Positions 1 through 64,000 of a stretch of DNA of 64,000 nucleotides are shown here, in pieces; the first letter of the stretch is position 1, and every line of letters begins with the position of its first letter. The DNA lies in NCBI GenBank assembly GCA_026745465.1, contig JACYXH010000473.1, positions 1,188,691 through 1,252,690 on the forward strand. Reading direction: 5' to 3'. Under the pieces are notes generated by a model. That model was not told where the DNA came from. It saw only the letters and a list, made by a program, of their open reading frames with translations, and did not search any database. Both the position numbers and the translations under genes were made by a program. This DNA comes from Lota lota (lineage: Eukaryota > Chordata > Actinopteri > Gadiformes > Lotidae).

Positions 1-45
1 AGAACAAAAGGCATTAGGGAGATATAAATGCAGCAGGAGAGCAAG

Positions 46-78
46 CCCCCCCCCCCCCCACCCCCCCCCCCCCCCCCC
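46..78. repeat. poly-C tract
   Basis: 33 bases, all C except one A at position 60. One of several long G/C homopolymers in the window. Confidence 0.95.
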
Positions 79-292
79 ATCTCATACCCTAGTCTTTGGG
101 ACTGATAGGCTAACTGTTAACTGCTTCACTTGACACGGCTTGATTAATCGCCGTGGCAACCAGCCTGGGAACAGTAGTGACTAATGATCCATGAGCAGTT
201 GCTCGTTTAATCAATCAAGAAAAGGTTTTAACCTTGCCAATATCCCAACCAGACTATTGCACATGTCCAGTGTGCGTGTGTATCGAAATACA

Positions 293-442
<150 letters not shown>

Positions 443-1065
443 TAGACTTGAACTAACATGGCTTGTCACTATAAGACGCTGACAAGGAGTAGCACATCAG
501 CTAAGGTATCACTTCTCCTGTCCTTTTGGTTGTTTATTATTTGGTATGTCACATTTTGATTCAGTTCTCTTTGGTTGGTTGGTAAGTATTACCTCTGATT
601 TTAAGGCCATTGTGTGGCACTGGCAAACACTCTACAAGTTAACAAAGTATTAACTCTGAAAATGAGCCAACATAGGGCTGTGTGAGAATCTTTTTTGGTA
701 TGTGTTACTAATGTGAATGGTGGAACCTGTCAAAGTGTCTTTAAACAATGTACTAAATTAATGTTATTGATTATACAGTTGTAATGACATTGACAGAACA
801 GCTACATGAACACAGTCTCTTAACATGTTATATAAAAAATAATGGTAATATATATTATATTTCAAACAAGCTATATACATATTTTCTGGACTTAAAATGT
901 TTACAAATAAACACAAAGAACTTAAACAATACTACCATGTTACTTTAACTAGTGTTATGTTGCCTAGTATATTGAACCATTTAATTAATACAATAAATAT
1001 TTTAATTCAGAAATGAAATAATACACTTAATAAATCCACATAAATGCATATCATTTTAAATATAT

Positions 1066-1071
1066 TTTATT
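1066..1071 (-). promoter_or_regulatory. candidate polyadenylation signal AATAAA (csmd2 direction)
   Basis: AATAAA on the minus strand in an AT-rich block about 6.8 kb past the stop codon. A second copy lies at 1229-1234. Hexamers of this kind are common by chance in AT-rich DNA, so this is only a candidate. Confidence 0.2.
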
Positions 1072-4000
1072 CCAAAATCTTCAAAATAAGTTTCAAGTTC
1101 AAGAAAGTAGAATAAGCTTAAACATAACGCAAAGCATCATATACAGACGGATAAAGGATAAAATACATTTTTATATATTGCAGACAAGCCATGGTGGGAC
1201 TTACATATTTACAATATTTATGTAAACTTTTATTTACAATCTTTTTTACACTTAGAAAAAAGTTTTATTTTAGTCATTTTGTACATAGATATATGATATA
1301 TCTATATATGCATATAGATGTATTATATATCTATATAGATAGATCTTTTTGTATACTCCCCACTAGCATTTGCAATACAATAATGAAAAAGAAAAACATT
1401 TACATATAATTTGATCCGTTTTCTCTTTTTTTATATTACAAATGTATTCCAATAAAAATATATCTCTGTACAAAACCATTTTTTTTGTTCGTTCACATGT
1501 ACCGTTTCTCAGCGACTTGCCAGTTTTGCTCTCTGCAGTTTCGCTGTCTGCTCAGGTACACATTTTTACTCTTACTGTCCAAGCAACGGTCTTAGGCAAC
1601 AGAACAAAAATAATAAAAATAATAATAATAAAATAGAGCAACATTTTGTTACATGGTAATTCTGACAACACATTTTTGTCTCGCGTTGCTTGCTTTCCGT
1701 TTGTCCTCCGGTGTCTGCCGTCGTGGGGCCACAGGCCTTTTTGCTTATTTAAATGGGAGAGATTCACTGGATCGGTACAATGCATGCTCACCACTCAAGG
1801 ACATGTGTCATTTAGCAACTGTACCAAAATACATGAGTGACTGAACATGGTTCAAAAATGAATCTGAGCAGTGAAAACAACTAACATGGATCGAATGGAA
1901 GAAAGCGGGGCCTTATGTAAAGCAACAAAAAAACATGTTGGCTCACATAAAAAGATGCACAAAAACAGTAACGGTGGAAGGTAGGCTGGGAAATTTGAAG
2001 TGACATCTGAATGAAATGGCACTCAGTCTGACTATACATTACAGGGAACTGACGCTACATATACTCTTTATCACACATGGTCTATTCCGAACATACATAC
2101 AGTATACTCTTGGACTCTATCAGTAAATTATCCACTCTTACTTGACATTGATCTTTTTCTATGAAGTGAGACTTACCCTTCTGTAAAATAATGTCCCTAA
2201 ATCATTGAGAATGTCTTGGTCCTTCATTTTAAGTTTTCACAAACGTACTAAAACCTGAGGAAGCCAAAATGGGAAACACTGACATTAACTATCAGGTTTT
2301 ATTAAATTTGTTATATTACATTTTTCAATTCCGTCTTGAATCAAGTCTATCTGATGAAGCTGAGTTTGGATAACTTTCTTTGGTACCTCTTAAGGACGAG
2401 GATGCATAATACAGATCGCATAAAATAAAACCCGGCTAAGTAGCAGCTGTTGACAAGCATACAAATGCCAACCCATAAATCATTCGCAGGGGCAGTGGAC
2501 CGTTCTAATGAGCCCATCACTTATTTAGGGAGCGGAACGGAAGCCGGGGGGAAATATAACGGTGTAGAGACGTAGACATCGAGCCTGACATGCTCCGCTT
2601 GTCTGCAGGAACAGACCGCGCAATGCAGAGGGACCCGAAGGTTCCCAGGGCAGGTGTCGTCGTTGTGGGATGTCATGTGTGTTTGTAAGTAGCTATAGTG
2701 GCACAAAGACCAACAAAAGGAGGATTCCGCTGCATTAAAATACTCCCCCTAGTGGTCGTGTTCACTGGTACTTTGAGACTGAAGTTTATTAAAATACCTT
2801 ATCTTTTACCATGTACCAGGACTATCAGGGGAATGTTTTGTAGGTTCCATATACACTTCTAGAGGCTTCACTCTCAACAATTGGATCACCATGTTATTGT
2901 CTATGGGCTTTACCAAGGCACTGTTGTCAACGTAAAGCACTCGTTAGTAGAGTCTGATGACATACAAAAATAGTGTCCTCTTACCTACCCTTCGTTGATA
3001 CGATTTGTGTGTGAAATGTAACTTAATAAAGTGAAGTGCTAATGTGATGATCCACAGTAACGGGAACATTTTTGGGGGGTTAAAAGATATTCCCTTTTCG
3101 ATGAGAAAAAATGAACAAACATAGACCGACATTCTCCCCGGAAATATTTTAGGGGGAATATCTGACAATAAAGTTTAGAGAAGAAACGTACGACACAACG
3201 GCTGCCTGCAAATATGTGAAGTGAACACAAGCAGCGGCCAGATAATGCAAAATGCTCGTCTTTCCTTGAAATCCCCCGGGGTAATTCAACTTGTTGCCTT
3301 TTCTCCTACATCAATTTGCTCCCGGCAAACACACAGGGCTGATACTGTAGCACAGCTGTCAAGATAAGCCAGTCATAAGTAATACAACTGTTAAAGCAAT
3401 TACCAAGCCAGGGAGAAAATAATAACGTAGATTGGTAGAACAAAGGAGTGATTGGTTACAAGTGCTAGGGCTTTAGAGGTCAATCATAGGCCCAATGTGA
3501 AAACCGTCATTACAAAGCTCAGCAAGGGGGCTTGATGTTTTCTTCCAATATATGAATGTATATGATGTACCATAGCATGGCCTATCAAAAAAACGGGGGA
3601 TATTGTGAGAAAAGCAAGGATGTGATTTTGTCCAGCGTACCTAATTCGATCAGACTAATAGCAGGCCTTTGGAGTCAAGCATATCCTAACCGATATCTAT
3701 CCCTCAAATTATAATGGCCAGAATTAAAACAGGGCTCGCAGGTTTCCATCAAACCCGAGTGGATAATGGGAGCTAATTGAATGAAGAGGTGCCATTTTTT
3801 GCAAAACACCATTCACGCCATAACCATTAGCATTCACGGCAGTAACCATGGGAGACTGCAGAGCATGGACGAGGTCATCCTACGTTACATTTTATCTTAT
3901 ATCCTCTAATATCTCCTTATTTATTCCTTGCATCCTCGATGACATCTACCAGCCTCATACCCATTCAGATTCCCATCGCGTACATTTAACACCTATGTCC

Positions 4001-4654
4001 CTCACACTGGTGATTCCACTGGTCACACTGATGTTGTCCGAGTTTGTTCTCTACAGCTGCCAACCTTATCCAAAACCGTAATCTCTATCACTACAGAACG
4101 AACAGAGATGTGCAAATTGGGTGTGTATTACGTTTGCTCTGTAAAACACAGTTTTTTCCCCACGATCATCTGCCTAATAATTTCCCTATTGACGTGCGTG
4201 GAAGTAATTCCAACGCCATTACCACCACAGCTCCGAGGGATCCGTTTTTTTTTATTTATTTATTTGTTTATTTAAGTTGAGACTAAACAAAGTGCATCTC
4301 CATTCCACTCACATGGATCTACGGAGCTGTCAGAAGTCATCCTGCAATGGAACCCCTACCCCCCCAAAAAAGGCAAAATCGATAGATTGTGTGCAGCGTG
4401 GAGACGTGACATAAATTAAATCCAGCAAGACTATCTCAGTGGCATCCCTAACCTTTTCCCTCACGCTGTGGGGCTCCTCTTGCTTGCCTAAGTTTGGTCT
4501 TTTTTCCAAGGCTGTGAGCTAACTTTACAACCTTCAAGCTTTGTTTAGGGCTTTTTTCCTTCAAGACCGACCAGCCAACCGACCGACTGACTACCTGCTA
4601 TCTGCTCTGTTAAGGAGCAGATAGTACTGGAAACCTTGACCCTAGAGCTGGAAT

Positions 4655-4664
4655 GCATATATAC

Positions 4665-4697
<33 letters not shown>

Positions 4698-4749
4698 CAT
4701 ATATACATACACATATATATATACATATATACATATATATATATATATA
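4655..4749. repeat. (AT)n/(ATAC)n compound repeat
   Basis: Alternating AT blocks interrupted by ATAC units, about 95 bp. Self-complementary and able to form cruciforms. Confidence 0.9.
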
Positions 4750-7700
4750 AACCTGTGGGAGTCACGGGAGCGTGAACGAGAAAAGGAACTGGGGGGGGGG
4801 GGATAAGGGAGTTCTAGAGCTGGCGAGCTTGACATCTGATGACTTGATGTGGTCTCCCGGGGAAACAGGGGAGCGCCACTGTTTGATACAACTCAATATC
4901 GCAGCATTGTTAATGTACCGCTGTTTTTCCTACCCCTTTTTCAATCAGATTAAAAAAACTCAACAACATGGTTCCAGGGCTTTTGTGTATCCAGGAATAC
5001 AATACAACTTTTTTACCTTGAGTCCATGCCATGGAATTTCCCAAGAGTCCTAAGAATTCTCCTGCTCACCTTTTCTTTTCTATTCATTAAAAATAAATTC
5101 TAACTCCGGCACTTTGAAATTGTTGCTAGGACCCCTCAGAGCCGCATGGTCTCTTGCATCATATGTTGTTGAGCAGAGGAGAACCTCTTTGTAGAACACT
5201 TACTGTCAGGCAATGGTAGGTCTACTACTTTTCCACCAATGGGAAATGGGTGGAAAAAATTACACTGAGGTTAGCTTCTGTGGTTAATTTTCACTGTGGA
5301 GTTAGGTTGTGTCAACACTTGGTCTTGAAAGATAGGATTATAATTCCTTGGGGTCCAGAGGCTCCTTGTGGACTGACATGTTGCTTTTTTCATGTAAAGA
5401 AAAATATTGCCCTTTTCAGTAGAAGATAACATGTCAGCATACTTTAAAGTATTTATCTTTGCCTACGTCAGGGTACATCTTGAGGGAGCAGTGATAAGAG
5501 AAAAAAATAGACATGACAAAATAGACATTGATGAGAAATGTTTTGGGGCAGATTGCTGATATCAACAGAACAAATATGGTTAAAATGCATTGGTGCATGA
5601 ATGCATTTGTGTATTCAAGAATTCACACTCATGTACACATTCACTCATACACCATCACATGTCTCTCTTGCAGACGTGCACACTTTCCCTATCCCACACA
5701 GACATATCAAAAAACTCTCTCTTTCAAATTCCGTTTGCAGTCTTACTGAGTGCTTTTTTTTCATTTGCCCCAGCTACCTTTCAACCCCTTTCTCCGGACA
5801 CAGCTGCCTTAGCAAGCAAAATTACATCCCAGCTCCGAAAATTGTAATAGTTAAGCCCAAAATAAAATAGTCATGGTAGTAGTATAATCCTTATTTTTTT
5901 TCATAGTTTTGTTAAATGGCCTTCGAAACGTAATAAAATCTATTTTATCCTCAGCCCAAGACCCGTGGGCCTGGAAAAAAACATTTGATCGTCTAAAATG
6001 TTCAGAGACAAAAAAAGAAAGAAAAAGGTGCCCAAAACCAAAACAAGCAGTGTGGAAAAATTAAGTCAGCAGGAAATCAAAGAGAGAGAAAAAAGAAGTC
6101 CCAATCACTGCTATCCTCTCCCTCTGACACACATTAGCGGCATATAAGCTGTGAGGCTCTGATCACCACACTGTTCGCTGACCACCACCTGGCTATTTCT
6201 TACAGCTACAGGCCATTCCCACCGCTGCTTTGCTTCAAGTGGACTATAAGATGGAAAGAAAAACCAAACAAAAAAGGAAATCCGTTTGGGTTTTGGTAAA
6301 GGACAGTGAGAGCAGTCGTCACAGCGTTACTTGCAGCAGCGCTCCTAGCTTGATACAGTTTCAAGGTGGAAGCTATACCTCAATGTATCGTCGAACAAAA
6401 CCGACGAAGAGGCTCATGTTAAAGATGCGCAAAAAAGAAGAAGCTGTCATTGACGTCACGGTCGCGGGGGCTTTCTTGTATTATCTCGGGGTCCCAACAT
6501 GGTTTTTCCTTCCTCTGTTTTGACTTGGCTGGCCAAGAGGAGCTGTAGCCACTGGGGATGCCGTTGGGCATTTGATGTTCTTCCACTACTAACTCTCGTC
6601 CTCTCTGCCGGTTAATGATGCTTTCTCCTTCCATCTGGACCAAGGTAAAGCGTGGAGAATGGAACGAGGGACATGTGTGTAGGCAGGGATAGTGGAAAAG
6701 GAAGGAAGGAAGAAAGGTAAGGTAGAAGAACAGAAGGAAAGCTAGATACAGATACGATGGGGTGGGTGGATAGATGGCGAGAGAGAGAGAGATGAAGGAA
6801 TGTATAAAAATGTTATAGTAAAAGAATAAAGCCCATCTTGGTATTACGTCCAAAGTCAAAGCACCGATCCATTTCACAATGCTATACTTTGCATTTTCAA
6901 AATTAGAAAATGCATCAAATATACTTTATGTATAAATTGGATAACGAAATATCTCTGTACGGCCTCCAATGTTTATTCTTAAAGAGTCTCAATTAACGTG
7001 GTGACATTTTGCTGTTTAAAATAAATTAAATAACAATAACTGACTCTCTAAAGTCAAACATTACATTAAATCATTTTAGAAGTGAAGTCCATAATGTTCA
7101 GTTGATGAATTCAGATTGCAACCTCTTTTAATGCCAGCATCTACATTTTTTGTTAGTTTGTTATTTGAATGATTACGACACATTAACCAAGCAAACCCCT
7201 ATAACGCATTGTCCAATACTGCACACAAAGGCTGTACTAATAATCATCAACAAGATATCGCGATAATTAGAGTTACACTATTTGTATACATATATATTTA
7301 TACTATTTAAACCCTAATATACTGCCTAGAACTACTAGCCTAGCCTCTGCTTTGCCAGTCTGTGCAGTGTGGCAAAATGGATCTAATTTCAAAGAGAAAT
7401 ATTTTGTTTCAATGGAATCATTTTTTATATAAAGCTGATGCTAATAGCAATTCCAAAGAATGGCCAATATGTGGCATTTGCAGTATTACGGTAAAAGCCA
7501 TTGCTGCATTAACCCATAAGACAATCAGGAAATAAACAGAGCCCTAGCTGTCATAACAAGAAACAAAGAGGAAAAATAAATGTAACACGTTCAACATTTT
7601 GTGTCATGCAGTGTTTGATCTATTTTAGATAAATGCTTCTTCCATAACAGGGCGCAATTATTATGAGGCGAGGTATTATAAAAAAAAAAACAGAGTCACT

Positions 7701-7825
7701 TATAAGGTAATCAACATTTTGTAGTGACAACATACGGTGAGTCAAAACCTCTACATCGTCACAGCCCTACTGCACGCGCTACAGGGAAGATAGCATTTGT
7801 GACTCACCTCAGGCGGAGCCAGTCG

Positions 7826-64000
<56,175 letters not shown>

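Noticed and set aside
1280-1345. AT-rich palindromic stretch of TATAGATA units
   Set aside because: A simple low-complexity repeat; no evidence for a structured RNA or binding site.

Overview
The window looks like a ray-finned fish nuclear genome, almost certainly a teleost. It has large introns with canonical GT-AG junctions, very dense dinucleotide microsatellites, a fold-back copy of a teleost Tc1 terminal repeat, tRNA-derived SINE copies and a LINE 3' end. The species cannot be named from the sequence. The heavy microsatellite and poly-G load would fit a gadiform-type genome, but that is only a guess.

One gene fills the window: the 3' part of a CUB and Sushi multiple domains gene on the minus strand, which I assign to csmd2. 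I resolved 32 coding exons between 63112 (5' side) and 7826 (stop codon). Joined, they give 4872 nt in one open frame, or 1623 residues plus a stop, with every junction in phase and no break. From N to C terminus the product holds the second half of a sushi domain, CUB, sushi, CUB, sushi, CUB, then 15 tandem sushi domains. A juxtamembrane region, one transmembrane helix and a 55-residue cytoplasmic tail follow. The three CUBs correspond to CUB 12-14 of the family's usual 14. The tail ends in STVCTAV and carries an FENPMY motif. From memory, CSMD1 and CSMD3 end in NTVCTMV and NTVCTVV, so CSMD2 is the best assignment.

Layout: 1-7825 is 3' flank and presumed 3'UTR, with no protein gene. 7826-14278 holds the tail, transmembrane and juxtamembrane exons, with a solo LTR and a Tc1-type fold-back in one intron. 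17771-37546 holds the tandem sushi exons, mostly one exon per domain and nearly all in phase 1. 40827-63112 holds the alternating CUB and sushi exons with longer introns. 63113-64000 is intron.

No second protein gene, tRNA gene, rRNA, CRISPR array or novel multi-gene system was found. The most notable pattern is that long pyrimidine-strand repeats ((TC)n, (TG)n, poly-C in the transcript) sit directly upstream of about nine of the 32 csmd2 3' splice sites. An 87-nt near-perfect intronic hairpin at 60787-60873 is the other item most worth testing.
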